From assembly GCA_019054805.1 (NCBI GenBank), contig JAHQIY010000028.1, positions 1 to 64,000 on the forward strand: DNA of 64,000 nucleotides, given 5' to 3'. The stretch is from Brachionus manjavacas. Lineage: Eukaryota > Rotifera > Eurotatoria > Ploima > Brachionidae. Shown here piece after piece: positions 15,001 through 30,000 of the stretch (position 1 is its first letter; every line of letters begins with the position of its first letter). Made by a program: the position numbers and the translations under genes. The notes beneath the pieces were generated by a model. The model was given only the letters and a program-made list of their open reading frames with translations. It ran no database searches and was not told where the DNA came from.

Positions 15001-18000
15001 GTCAAAAAATGGGTTTTTTGCTCTTTTTCGAAGTCGCCTAAAATCTTGTCCTTTTAACTTTTTTGACTCCTGTAAATTGTATCATGTAGAACTTTTTGCG
15101 CTCTTGAATTTGAGCTATTAATCATTATGGTAGCTAAAAAATTGACCATTCTGCAGTGACTTGAAAACTAAGTGACTGGTAATCACTTGCAAGTTTCCCA
15201 TGTGCATAACTTTTCGAATCTTTGACTTTTTTTTGATCTGTAAAAGCCAAAGGCAAGAAAATTTCAAGATCTATCTAGTGGTATCTTCGGTTTTGCATAA
15301 TTCGAAAAATTCATTGCAAAAAACCTATCTGAAAAACGTCAAAAAATGGGTTTTTTGCTCTTTTTCGAAGTCGCCTAAAATCTTGTCCTTTTAACTTTTT
15401 TGACTCCTGTAAATTGTATCATGTAGAACTTTTTGCGCTCTTGAATTTGAGCTATTAATCATTATGGTAGCTAAAAAATTGACCATTCTGCAGTGACTTG
15501 AAAACTAAGTGACTGGTAATCACTTGCAAGTTTCCCATGTGCATAACTTTTCGAATCTTTGACTTTTTTTGATCTGTAAAAGCCAAAGGCAAGAAAATTT
15601 CAAGATCTATCTAGTGGTATCTTCGGTTTTGCATAATTCGAAAAATTCATTGCAAAAAACCTATCTGAAAAACGTCAAAAAATGGGTTTTTTGCTCTTTT
15701 TCGAAGTCGCCTAAAATCTTGTCCTTTTAACTTTTTTGACTCCTGTAAATTGTATCATGTAGAACTTTTTGCGCTCTTGAATTTGAGCTATTAATCATTA
15801 TGGTAGCTAAAAAATTGACCATTCTGCAGTGACTTGAAAACTAAGTGACTGGTAATCACTTGCAAGTTTCCCATGTGCATAACTTTTCGAATCTTTGACT
15901 TTTTTTTGATCTGTAAAAGCCAAAGGCAAGAAAATTTCAAGATCTATCTAGTGGTATCTTCGGTTTTGCATAATTCGAAAAATTCATTGCAAAAAACCTA
16001 TCTGAAAAACGTCAAAAAATGGGTTTTTTGCTCTTTTTCGAAGTCGCCTAAAATCTTGTCCTTTTAACTTTTTTGACTCCTGTAAATTGTATCATGTAGA
16101 ACTTTTTGCGCTCTTGAATTTGAGCTATTAATCATTATGGTAGCTAAAAAATTGACCATTCTGCAGTGACTTGAAAACTAAGTGACTGGTAATCACTTGC
16201 AAGTTTCCCATGTGCATAACTTTTCGAATCTTTGACTTTTTTTGATCTGTAAAAGCCAAAGGCAAGAAAATTTCAAGATCTATCTAGTGGTATCTTCGGT
16301 TTTGCATAATTCGAAAAATTCATTGCAAAAAACCTATCTGAAAAACGTCAAAAAATGGGTTTTTTGCTCTTTTTCGAAGTCGCCTAAAATCTTGTCCTTT
16401 TAACTTTTTTGACTCCTGTAAATTGTATCATGTAGAACTTTTTGCGCTCTTGAATTTGAGCTATTAATCATTATGGTAGCTAAAAAATTGACCATTCTGC
16501 AGTGACTTGAAAACTAAGTGACTGGTAATCACTTGCAAGTTTCCCATGTGCATAACTTTTCGAATCTTTGACTTTTTTTGATCTGTAAAAGCCAAAGGCA
16601 AGAAAATTTCAAGATCTATCTAGTGGTATCTTCGGTTTTGCATAATTCGAAAAATTCATTGCAAAAAACCTATCTGAAAAACGTCAAAAAATGGGTTTTT
16701 TGCTCTTTTTCGAAGTCGCCTAAAATCTTGTCCTTTTAACTTTTTTGACTCCTGTAAATTGTATCATGTAGAACTTTTTGCGCTCTTGAATTTGAGCTAT
16801 TAATCATTATGGTAGCTAAAAAATTGACCATTCTGCAGTGACTTGAAAACTAAGTGACTGGTAATCACTTGCAAGTTTCCCATGTGCATAACTTTTCGAA
16901 TCTTTGACTTTTTTTGATCTGTAAAAGCCAAAGGCAAGAAAATTTCAAGATCTATCTAGTGGTATCTTCGGTTTTGCATAATTCGAAAAATTCATTGCAA
17001 AAAACCTATCTGAAAAACGTCAAAAAATGGGTTTTTTGCTCTTTTTCGAAGTCGCCTAAAATCTTGTCCTTTTAACTTTTTTGACTCCTGTAAATTGTAT
17101 CATGTAGAACTTTTTGCGCTCTTGAATTTGAGCTATTAATCATTATGGTAGCTAAAAAATTGACCATTCTGCAGTGACTTGAAAACTAAGTGACTGGTAA
17201 TCACTTGCAAGTTTCCCATGTGCATAACTTTTCGAATCTTTGACTTTTTTTGATCTGTAAAAGCCAAAGGCAAGAAAATTTCAAGATCTATCTAGTGGTA
17301 TCTTCGGTTTTGCATAATTCGAAAAATTCATTGCAAAAAACCTATCTGAAAAACGTCAAAAAATGGGTTTTTTGCTCTTTTTCGAAGTCGCCTAAAATCT
17401 TGTCCTTTTAACTTTTTTGACTCCTGTAAATTGTATCATGTAGAACTTTTTGCGCTCTTGAATTTGAGCTATTAATCATTATGGTAGCTAAAAAATTGAC
17501 CATTCTGCAGTGACTTGAAAACTAAGTGACTGGTAATCACTTGCAAGTTTCCCATGTGCATAACTTTTCGAATCTTTGACTTTTTTTGATCTGTAAAAGC
17601 CAAAGGCAAGAAAATTTCAAGATCTATCTAGTGGTATCTTCGGTTTTGCATAATTCGAAAAATTCATTGCAAAAAACCTATCTGAAAAACGTCAAAAAAT
17701 GGGTTTTTTGCTCTTTTTCGAAGTCGCCTAAAATCTTGTCCTTTTAACTTTTTTGACTCCTGTAAATTGTATCATGTAGAACTTTTTGCGCTCTTGAATT
17801 TGAGCTATTAATCATTATGGTAGCTAAAAAATTGACCATTCTGCAGTGACTTGAAAACTAAGTGACTGGTAATCACTTGCAAGTTTCCCATGTGCATAAC
17901 TTTTCGAATCTTTGACTTTTTTTGATCTGTAAAAGCCAAAGGCAAGAAAATTTCAAGATCTATCTAGTGGTATCTTCGGTTTTGCATAATTCGAAAAATT

Positions 18001-21000
18001 CATTGCAAAAAACCTATCTGAAAAACGTCAAAAAATGGGTTTTTTGCTCTTTTTCGAAGTCGCCTAAAATCTTGTCCTTTTAACTTTTTTGACTCCTGTA
18101 AATTGTATCATGTAGAACTTTTTGCGCTCTTGAATTTGAGCTATTAATCATTATGGTAGCTAAAAAATTGACCATTCTGCAGTGACTTGAAAACTAAGTG
18201 ACTGGTAATCACTTGCAAGTTTCCCATGTGCATAACTTTTCGAATCTTTGACTTTTTTTGATCTGTAAAAGCCAAAGGCAAGAAAATTTCAAGATCTATC
18301 TAGTGGTATCTTCGGTTTTGCATAATTCGAAAAATTCATTGCAAAAAACCTATCTGAAAAACGTCAAAAAATGGGTTTTTTGCTCTTTTTCGAAGTCGCC
18401 TAAAATCTTGTCCTTTTAACTTTTTTGACTCCTGTAAATTGTATCATGTAGAACTTTTTGCGCTCTTGAATTTGAGCTATTAATCATTATGGTAGCTAAA
18501 AAATTGACCATTCTGCAGTGACTTGAAAACTAAGTGACTGGTAATCACTTGCAAGTTTCCCATGTGCATAACTTTTCGAATCTTTGACTTTTTTTTGATC
18601 TGTAAAAGCCAAAGGCAAGAAAATTTCAAGATCTATCTAGTGGTATCTTCGGTTTTGCATAATTCGAAAAATTCATTGCAAAAAACCTATCTGAAAAACG
18701 TCAAAAAATGGGTTTTTTGCTCTTTTTCGAAGTCGCCTAAAATCTTGTCCTTTTAACTTTTTTGACTCCTGTAAATTGTATCATGTAGAACTTTTTGCGC
18801 TCTTGAATTTGAGCTATTAATCATTATGGTAGCTAAAAAATTGACCATTCTGCAGTGACTTGAAAACTAAGTGACTGGTAATCACTTGCAAGTTTCCCAT
18901 GTGCATAACTTTTCGAATCTTTGACTTTTTTTGATCTGTAAAAGCCAAAGGCAAGAAAATTTCAAGATCTATCTAGTGGTATCTTCGGTTTTGCATAATT
19001 CGAAAAATTCATTGCAAAAAACCTATCTGAAAAACGTCAAAAAATGGGTTTTTTGCTCTTTTTCGAAGTCGCCTAAAATCTTGTCCTTTTAACTTTTTTG
19101 ACTCCTGTAAATTGTATCATGTAGAACTTTTTGCGCTCTTGAATTTGAGCTATTAATCATTATGGTAGCTAAAAAATTGACCATTCTGCAGTGACTTGAA
19201 AACTAAGTGACTGGTAATCACTTGCAAGTTTCCCATGTGCATAACTTTTCGAATCTTTGACTTTTTTTGATCTGTAAAAGCCAAAGGCAAGAAAATTTCA
19301 AGATCTATCTAGTGGTATCTTCGGTTTTGCATAATTCGAAAAATTCATTGCAAAAAACCTATCTGAAAAACGTCAAAAAATGGGTTTTTTGCTCTTTTTC
19401 GAAGTCGCCTAAAATCTTGTCCTTTTAACTTTTTTGACTCCTGTAAATTGTATCATGTAGAACTTTTTGCGCTCTTGAATTTGAGCTATTAATCATTATG
19501 GTAGCTAAAAAATTGACCATTCTGCAGTGACTTGAAAACTAAGTGACTGGTAATCACTTGCAAGTTTCCCATGTGCATAACTTTTCGAATCTTTGACTTT
19601 TTTTGATCTGTAAAAGCCAAAGGCAAGAAAATTTCAAGATCTATCTAGTGGTATCTTCGGTTTTGCATAATTCGAAAAATTCATTGCAAAAAACCTATCT
19701 GAAAAACGTCAAAAAATGGGTTTTTTGCTCTTTTTCGAAGTCGCCTAAAATCTTGTCCTTTTAACTTTTTTGACTCCTGTAAATTGTATCATGTAGAACT
19801 TTTTGCGCTCTTGAATTTGAGCTATTAATCATTATGGTAGCTAAAAAATTGACCATTCTGCAGTGACTTGAAAACTAAGTGACTGGTAATCACTTGCAAG
19901 TTTCCCATGTGCATAACTTTTCGAATCTTTGACTTTTTTTGATCTGTAAAAGCCAAAGGCAAGAAAATTTCAAGATCTATCTAGTGGTATCTTCGGTTTT
20001 GCATAATTCGAAAAATTCATTGCAAAAAACCTATCTGAAAAACGTCAAAAAATGGGTTTTTTGCTCTTTTTCGAAGTCGCCTAAAATCTTGTCCTTTTAA
20101 CTTTTTTGACTCCTGTAAATTGTATCATGTAGAACTTTTTGCGCTCTTGAATTTGAGCTATTAATCATTATGGTAGCTAAAAAATTGACCATTCTGCAGT
20201 GACTTGAAAACTAAGTGACTGGTAATCACTTGCAAGTTTCCCATGTGCATAACTTTTCGAATCTTTGACTTTTTTTGATCTGTAAAAGCCAAAGGCAAGA
20301 AAATTTCAAGATCTATCTAGTGGTATCTTCGGTTTTGCATAATTCGAAAAATTCATTGCAAAAAACCTATCTGAAAAACGTCAAAAAATGGGTTTTTTGC
20401 TCTTTTTCGAAGTCGCCTAAAATCTTGTCCTTTTAACTTTTTTGACTCCTGTAAATTGTATCATGTAGAACTTTTTGCGCTCTTGAATTTGAGCTATTAA
20501 TCATTATGGTAGCTAAAAAATTGACCATTCTGCAGTGACTTGAAAACTAAGTGACTGGTAATCACTTGCAAGTTTCCCATGTGCATAACTTTTCGAATCT
20601 TTGACTTTTTTTGATCTGTAAAAGCCAAAGGCAAGAAAATTTCAAGATCTATCTAGTGGTATCTTCGGTTTTGCATAATTCGAAAAATTCATTGCAAAAA
20701 ACCTATCTGAAAAACGTCAAAAAATGGGTTTTTTGCTCTTTTTCGAAGTCGCCTAAAATCTTGTCCTTTTAACTTTTTTGACTCCTGTAAATTGTATCAT
20801 GTAGAACTTTTTGCGCTCTTGAATTTGAGCTATTAATCATTATGGTAGCTAAAAAATTGACCATTCTGCAGTGACTTGAAAACTAAGTGACTGGTAATCA
20901 CTTGCAAGTTTCCCATGTGCATAACTTTTCGAATCTTTGACTTTTTTTGATCTGTAAAAGCCAAAGGCAAGAAAATTTCAAGATCTATCTAGTGGTATCT

Positions 21001-24000
21001 TCGGTTTTGCATAATTCGAAAAATTCATTGCAAAAAACCTATCTGAAAAACGTCAAAAAATGGGTTTTTTGCTCTTTTTCGAAGTCGCCTAAAATCTTGT
21101 CCTTTTAACTTTTTTGACTCCTGTAAATTGTATCATGTAGAACTTTTTGCGCTCTTGAATTTGAGCTATTAATCATTATGGTAGCTAAAAAATTGACCAT
21201 TCTGCAGTGACTTGAAAACTAAGTGACTGGTAATCACTTGCAAGTTTCCCATGTGCATAACTTTTCGAATCTTTGACTTTTTTTGATCTGTAAAAGCCAA
21301 AGGCAAGAAAATTTCAAGATCTATCTAGTGGTATCTTCGGTTTTGCATAATTCGAAAAATTCATTGCAAAAAACCTATCTGAAAAACGTCAAAAAATGGG
21401 TTTTTTGCTCTTTTTCGAAGTCGCCTAAAATCTTGTCCTTTTAACTTTTTTGACTCCTGTAAATTGTATCATGTAGAACTTTTTGCGCTCTTGAATTTGA
21501 GCTATTAATCATTATGGTAGCTAAAAAATTGACCATTCTGCAGTGACTTGAAAACTAAGTGACTGGTAATCACTTGCAAGTTTCCCATGTGCATAACTTT
21601 TCGAATCTTTGACTTTTTTTGATCTGTAAAAGCCAAAGGCAAGAAAATTTCAAGATCTATCTAGTGGTATCTTCGGTTTTGCATAATTCGAAAAATTCAT
21701 TGCAAAAAACCTATCTGAAAAACGTCAAAAAATGGGTTTTTTGCTCTTTTTCGAAGTCGCCTAAAATCTTGTCCTTTTAACTTTTTTGACTCCTGTAAAT
21801 TGTATCATGTAGAACTTTTTGCGCTCTTGAATTTGAGCTATTAATCATTATGGTAGCTAAAAAATTGACCATTCTGCAGTGACTTGAAAACTAAGTGACT
21901 GGTAATCACTTGCAAGTTTCCCATGTGCATAACTTTTCGAATCTTTGACTTTTTTTGATCTGTAAAAGCCAAAGGCAAGAAAATTTCAAGATCTATCTAG
22001 TGGTATCTTCGGTTTTGCATAATTCGAAAAATTCATTGCAAAAAACCTATCTGAAAAACGTCAAAAAATGGGTTTTTTGCTCTTTTTCGAAGTCGCCTAA
22101 AATCTTGTCCTTTTAACTTTTTTGACTCCTGTAAATTGTATCATGTAGAACTTTTTGCGCTCTTGAATTTGAGCTATTAATCATTATGGTAGCTAAAAAA
22201 TTGACCATTCTGCAGTGACTTGAAAACTAAGTGACTGGTAATCACTTGCAAGTTTCCCATGTGCATAACTTTTCGAATCTTTGACTTTTTTTTGATCTGT
22301 AAAAGCCAAAGGCAAGAAAATTTCAAGATCTATCTAGTGGTATCTTCGGTTTTGCATAATTCGAAAAATTCATTGCAAAAAACCTATCTGAAAAACGTCA
22401 AAAAATGGGTTTTTTGCTCTTTTTCGAAGTCGCCTAAAATCTTGTCCTTTTAACTTTTTTGACTCCTGTAAATTGTATCATGTAGAACTTTTTGCGCTCT
22501 TGAATTTGAGCTATTAATCATTATGGTAGCTAAAAAATTGACCATTCTGCAGTGACTTGAAAACTAAGTGACTGGTAATCACTTGCAAGTTTCCCATGTG
22601 CATAACTTTTCGAATCTTTGACTTTTTTTGATCTGTAAAAGCCAAAGGCAAGAAAATTTCAAGATCTATCTAGTGGTATCTTCGGTTTTGCATAATTCGA
22701 AAAATTCATTGCAAAAAACCTATCTGAAAAACGTCAAAAAATGGGTTTTTTGCTCTTTTTCGAAGTCGCCTAAAATCTTGTCCTTTTAACTTTTTTGACT
22801 CCTGTAAATTGTATCATGTAGAACTTTTTGCGCTCTTGAATTTGAGCTATTAATCATTATGGTAGCTAAAAAATTGACCATTCTGCAGTGACTTGAAAAC
22901 TAAGTGACTGGTAATCACTTGCAAGTTTCCCATGTGCATAACTTTTCGAATCTTTGACTTTTTTTGATCTGTAAAAGCCAAAGGCAAGAAAATTTCAAGA
23001 TCTATCTAGTGGTATCTTCGGTTTTGCATAATTCGAAAAATTCATTGCAAAAAACCTATCTGAAAAACGTCAAAAAATGGGTTTTTTGCTCTTTTTCGAA
23101 GTCGCCTAAAATCTTGTCCTTTTAACTTTTTTGACTCCTGTAAATTGTATCATGTAGAACTTTTTGCGCTCTTGAATTTGAGCTATTAATCATTATGGTA
23201 GCTAAAAAATTGACCATTCTGCAGTGACTTGAAAACTAAGTGACTGGTAATCACTTGCAAGTTTCCCATGTGCATAACTTTTCGAATCTTTGACTTTTTT
23301 TGATCTGTAAAAGCCAAAGGCAAGAAAATTTCAAGATCTATCTAGTGGTATCTTCGGTTTTGCATAATTCGAAAAATTCATTGCAAAAAACCTATCTGAA
23401 AAACGTCAAAAAATGGGTTTTTTGCTCTTTTTCGAAGTCGCCTAAAATCTTGTCCTTTTAACTTTTTTGACTCCTGTAAATTGTATCATGTAGAACTTTT
23501 TGCGCTCTTGAATTTGAGCTATTAATCATTATGGTAGCTAAAAAATTGACCATTCTGCAGTGACTTGAAAACTAAGTGACTGGTAATCACTTGCAAGTTT
23601 CCCATGTGCATAACTTTTCGAATCTTTGACTTTTTTTGATCTGTAAAAGCCAAAGGCAAGAAAATTTCAAGATCTATCTAGTGGTATCTTCGGTTTTGCA
23701 TAATTCGAAAAATTCATTGCAAAAAACCTATCTGAAAAACGTCAAAAAATGGGTTTTTTGCTCTTTTTCGAAGTCGCCTAAAATCTTGTCCTTTTAACTT
23801 TTTTGACTCCTGTAAATTGTATCATGTAGAACTTTTTGCGCTCTTGAATTTGAGCTATTAATCATTATGGTAGCTAAAAAATTGACCATTCTGCAGTGAC
23901 TTGAAAACTAAGTGACTGGTAATCACTTGCAAGTTTCCCATGTGCATAACTTTTCGAATCTTTGACTTTTTTTGATCTGTAAAAGCCAAAGGCAAGAAAA

Positions 24001-27000
24001 TTTCAAGATCTATCTAGTGGTATCTTCGGTTTTGCATAATTCGAAAAATTCATTGCAAAAAACCTATCTGAAAAACGTCAAAAAATGGGTTTTTTGCTCT
24101 TTTTCGAAGTCGCCTAAAATCTTGTCCTTTTAACTTTTTTGACTCCTGTAAATTGTATCATGTAGAACTTTTTGCGCTCTTGAATTTGAGCTATTAATCA
24201 TTATGGTAGCTAAAAAATTGACCATTCTGCAGTGACTTGAAAACTAAGTGACTGGTAATCACTTGCAAGTTTCCCATGTGCATAACTTTTCGAATCTTTG
24301 ACTTTTTTTGATCTGTAAAAGCCAAAGGCAAGAAAATTTCAAGATCTATCTAGTGGTATCTTCGGTTTTGCATAATTCGAAAAATTCATTGCAAAAAACC
24401 TATCTGAAAAACGTCAAAAAATGGGTTTTTTGCTCTTTTTCGAAGTCGCCTAAAATCTTGTCCTTTTAACTTTTTTGACTCCTGTAAATTGTATCATGTA
24501 GAACTTTTTGCGCTCTTGAATTTGAGCTATTAATCATTATGGTAGCTAAAAAATTGACCATTCTGCAGTGACTTGAAAACTAAGTGACTGGTAATCACTT
24601 GCAAGTTTCCCATGTGCATAACTTTTCGAATCTTTGACTTTTTTTGATCTGTAAAAGCCAAAGGCAAGAAAATTTCAAGATCTATCTAGTGGTATCTTCG
24701 GTTTTGCATAATTCGAAAAATTCATTGCAAAAAACCTATCTGAAAAACGTCAAAAAATGGGTTTTTTGCTCTTTTTCGAAGTCGCCTAAAATCTTGTCCT
24801 TTTAACTTTTTTGACTCCTGTAAATTGTATCATGTAGAACTTTTTGCGCTCTTGAATTTGAGCTATTAATCATTATGGTAGCTAAAAAATTGACCATTCT
24901 GCAGTGACTTGAAAACTAAGTGACTGGTAATCACTTGCAAGTTTCCCATGTGCATAACTTTTCGAATCTTTGACTTTTTTTGATCTGTAAAAGCCAAAGG
25001 CAAGAAAATTTCAAGATCTATCTAGTGGTATCTTCGGTTTTGCATAATTCGAAAAATTCATTGCAAAAAACCTATCTGAAAAACGTCAAAAAATGGGTTT
25101 TTTGCTCTTTTTCGAAGTCGCCTAAAATCTTGTCCTTTTAACTTTTTTGACTCCTGTAAATTGTATCATGTAGAACTTTTTGCGCTCTTGAATTTGAGCT
25201 ATTAATCATTATGGTAGCTAAAAAATTGACCATTCTGCAGTGACTTGAAAACTAAGTGACTGGTAATCACTTGCAAGTTTCCCATGTGCATAACTTTTCG
25301 AATCTTTGACTTTTTTTGATCTGTAAAAGCCAAAGGCAAGAAAATTTCAAGATCTATCTAGTGGTATCTTCGGTTTTGCATAATTCGAAAAATTCATTGC
25401 AAAAAACCTATCTGAAAAACGTCAAAAAATGGGTTTTTTGCTCTTTTTCGAAGTCGCCTAAAATCTTGTCCTTTTAACTTTTTTGACTCCTGTAAATTGT
25501 ATCATGTAGAACTTTTTGCGCTCTTGAATTTGAGCTATTAATCATTATGGTAGCTAAAAAATTGACCATTCTGCAGTGACTTGAAAACTAAGTGACTGGT
25601 AATCACTTGCAAGTTTCCCATGTGCATAACTTTTCGAATCTTTGACTTTTTTTGATCTGTAAAAGCCAAAGGCAAGAAAATTTCAAGATCTATCTAGTGG
25701 TATCTTCGGTTTTGCATAATTCGAAAAATTCATTGCAAAAAACCTATCTGAAAAACGTCAAAAAATGGGTTTTTTGCTCTTTTTCGAAGTCGCCTAAAAT
25801 CTTGTCCTTTTAACTTTTTTGACTCCTGTAAATTGTATCATGTAGAACTTTTTGCGCTCTTGAATTTGAGCTATTAATCATTATGGTAGCTAAAAAATTG
25901 ACCATTCTGCAGTGACTTGAAAACTAAGTGACTGGTAATCACTTGCAAGTTTCCCATGTGCATAACTTTTCGAATCTTTGACTTTTTTTGATCTGTAAAA
26001 GCCAAAGGCAAGAAAATTTCAAGATCTATCTAGTGGTATCTTCGGTTTTGCATAATTCGAAAAATTCATTGCAAAAAACCTATCTGAAAAACGTCAAAAA
26101 ATGGGTTTTTTGCTCTTTTTCGAAGTCGCCTAAAATCTTGTCCTTTTAACTTTTTTGACTCCTGTAAATTGTATCATGTAGAACTTTTTGCGCTCTTGAA
26201 TTTGAGCTATTAATCATTATGGTAGCTAAAAAATTGACCATTCTGCAGTGACTTGAAAACTAAGTGACTGGTAATCACTTGCAAGTTTCCCATGTGCATA
26301 ACTTTTCGAATCTTTGACTTTTTTTGATCTGTAAAAGCCAAAGGCAAGAAAATTTCAAGATCTATCTAGTGGTATCTTCGGTTTTGCATAATTCGAAAAA
26401 TTCATTGCAAAAAACCTATCTGAAAAACGTCAAAAAATGGGTTTTTTGCTCTTTTTCGAAGTCGCCTAAAATCTTGTCCTTTTAACTTTTTTGACTCCTG
26501 TAAATTGTATCATGTAGAACTTTTTGCGCTCTTGAATTTGAGCTATTAATCATTATGGTAGCTAAAAAATTGACCATTCTGCAGTGACTTGAAAACTAAG
26601 TGACTGGTAATCACTTGCAAGTTTCCCATGTGCATAACTTTTCGAATCTTTGACTTTTTTTGATCTGTAAAAGCCAAAGGCAAGAAAATTTCAAGATCTA
26701 TCTAGTGGTATCTTCGGTTTTGCATAATTCGAAAAATTCATTGCAAAAAACCTATCTGAAAAACGTCAAAAAATGGGTTTTTTGCTCTTTTTCGAAGTCG
26801 CCTAAAATCTTGTCCTTTTAACTTTTTTGACTCCTGTAAATTGTATCATGTAGAACTTTTTGCGCTCTTGAATTTGAGCTATTAATCATTATGGTAGCTA
26901 AAAAATTGACCATTCTGCAGTGACTTGAAAACTAAGTGACTGGTAATCACTTGCAAGTTTCCCATGTGCATAACTTTTCGAATCTTTGACTTTTTTTTGA

Positions 27001-30000
27001 TCTGTAAAAGCCAAAGGCAAGAAAATTTCAAGATCTATCTAGTGGTATCTTCGGTTTTGCATAATTCGAAAAATTCATTGCAAAAAACCTATCTGAAAAA
27101 CGTCAAAAAATGGGTTTTTTGCTCTTTTTCGAAGTCGCCTAAAATCTTGTCCTTTTAACTTTTTTGACTCCTGTAAATTGTATCATGTAGAACTTTTTGC
27201 GCTCTTGAATTTGAGCTATTAATCATTATGGTAGCTAAAAAATTGACCATTCTGCAGTGACTTGAAAACTAAGTGACTGGTAATCACTTGCAAGTTTCCC
27301 ATGTGCATAACTTTTCGAATCTTTGACTTTTTTTTGATCTGTAAAAGCCAAAGGCAAGAAAATTTCAAGATCTATCTAGTGGTATCTTCGGTTTTGCATA
27401 ATTCGAAAAATTCATTGCAAAAAACCTATCTGAAAAACGTCAAAAAATGGGTTTTTTGCTCTTTTTCGAAGTCGCCTAAAATCTTGTCCTTTTAACTTTT
27501 TTGACTCCTGTAAATTGTATCATGTAGAACTTTTTGCGCTCTTGAATTTGAGCTATTAATCATTATGGTAGCTAAAAAATTGACCATTCTGCAGTGACTT
27601 GAAAACTAAGTGACTGGTAATCACTTGCAAGTTTCCCATGTGCATAACTTTTCGAATCTTTGACTTTTTTTGATCTGTAAAAGCCAAAGGCAAGAAAATT
27701 TCAAGATCTATCTAGTGGTATCTTCGGTTTTGCATAATTCGAAAAATTCATTGCAAAAAACCTATCTGAAAAACGTCAAAAAATGGGTTTTTTGCTCTTT
27801 TTCGAAGTCGCCTAAAATCTTGTCCTTTTAACTTTTTTGACTCCTGTAAATTGTATCATGTAGAACTTTTTGCGCTCTTGAATTTGAGCTATTAATCATT
27901 ATGGTAGCTAAAAAATTGACCATTCTGCAGTGACTTGAAAACTAAGTGACTGGTAATCACTTGCAAGTTTCCCATGTGCATAACTTTTCGAATCTTTGAC
28001 TTTTTTTTGATCTGTAAAAGCCAAAGGCAAGAAAATTTCAAGATCTATCTAGTGGTATCTTCGGTTTTGCATAATTCGAAAAATTCATTGCAAAAAACCT
28101 ATCTGAAAAACGTCAAAAAATGGGTTTTTTGCTCTTTTTCGAAGTCGCCTAAAATCTTGTCCTTTTAACTTTTTTGACTCCTGTAAATTGTATCATGTAG
28201 AACTTTTTGCGCTCTTGAATTTGAGCTATTAATCATTATGGTAGCTAAAAAATTGACCATTCTGCAGTGACTTGAAAACTAAGTGACTGGTAATCACTTG
28301 CAAGTTTCCCATGTGCATAACTTTTCGAATCTTTGACTTTTTTTGATCTGTAAAAGCCAAAGGCAAGAAAATTTCAAGATCTATCTAGTGGTATCTTCGG
28401 TTTTGCATAATTCGAAAAATTCATTGCAAAAAACCTATCTGAAAAACGTCAAAAAATGGGTTTTTTGCTCTTTTTCGAAGTCGCCTAAAATCTTGTCCTT
28501 TTAACTTTTTTGACTCCTGTAAATTGTATCATGTAGAACTTTTTGCGCTCTTGAATTTGAGCTATTAATCATTATGGTAGCTAAAAAATTGACCATTCTG
28601 CAGTGACTTGAAAACTAAGTGACTGGTAATCACTTGCAAGTTTCCCATGTGCATAACTTTTCGAATCTTTGACTTTTTTTGATCTGTAAAAGCCAAAGGC
28701 AAGAAAATTTCAAGATCTATCTAGTGGTATCTTCGGTTTTGCATAATTCGAAAAATTCATTGCAAAAAACCTATCTGAAAAACGTCAAAAAATGGGTTTT
28801 TTGCTCTTTTTCGAAGTCGCCTAAAATCTTGTCCTTTTAACTTTTTTGACTCCTGTAAATTGTATCATGTAGAACTTTTTGCGCTCTTGAATTTGAGCTA
28901 TTAATCATTATGGTAGCTAAAAAATTGACCATTCTGCAGTGACTTGAAAACTAAGTGACTGGTAATCACTTGCAAGTTTCCCATGTGCATAACTTTTCGA
29001 ATCTTTGACTTTTTTTTGATCTGTAAAAGCCAAAGGCAAGAAAATTTCAAGATCTATCTAGTGGTATCTTCGGTTTTGCATAATTCGAAAAATTCATTGC
29101 AAAAAACCTATCTGAAAAACGTCAAAAAATGGGTTTTTTGCTCTTTTTCGAAGTCGCCTAAAATCTTGTCCTTTTAACTTTTTTGACTCCTGTAAATTGT
29201 ATCATGTAGAACTTTTTGCGCTCTTGAATTTGAGCTATTAATCATTATGGTAGCTAAAAAATTGACCATTCTGCAGTGACTTGAAAACTAAGTGACTGGT
29301 AATCACTTGCAAGTTTCCCATGTGCATAACTTTTCGAATCTTTGACTTTTTTTGATCTGTAAAAGCCAAAGGCAAGAAAATTTCAAGATCTATCTAGTGG
29401 TATCTTCGGTTTTGCATAATTCGAAAAATTCATTGCAAAAAACCTATCTGAAAAACGTCAAAAAATGGGTTTTTTGCTCTTTTTCGAAGTCGCCTAAAAT
29501 CTTGTCCTTTTAACTTTTTTGACTCCTGTAAATTGTATCATGTAGAACTTTTTGCGCTCTTGAATTTGAGCTATTAATCATTATGGTAGCTAAAAAATTG
29601 ACCATTCTGCAGTGACTTGAAAACTAAGTGACTGGTAATCACTTGCAAGTTTCCCATGTGCATAACTTTTCGAATCTTTGACTTTTTTTGATCTGTAAAA
29701 GCCAAAGGCAAGAAAATTTCAAGATCTATCTAGTGGTATCTTCGGTTTTGCATAATTCGAAAAATTCATTGCAAAAAACCTATCTGAAAAACGTCAAAAA
29801 ATGGGTTTTTTGCTCTTTTTCGAAGTCGCCTAAAATCTTGTCCTTTTAACTTTTTTGACTCCTGTAAATTGTATCATGTAGAACTTTTTGCGCTCTTGAA
29901 TTTGAGCTATTAATCATTATGGTAGCTAAAAAATTGACCATTCTGCAGTGACTTGAAAACTAAGTGACTGGTAATCACTTGCAAGTTTCCCATGTGCATA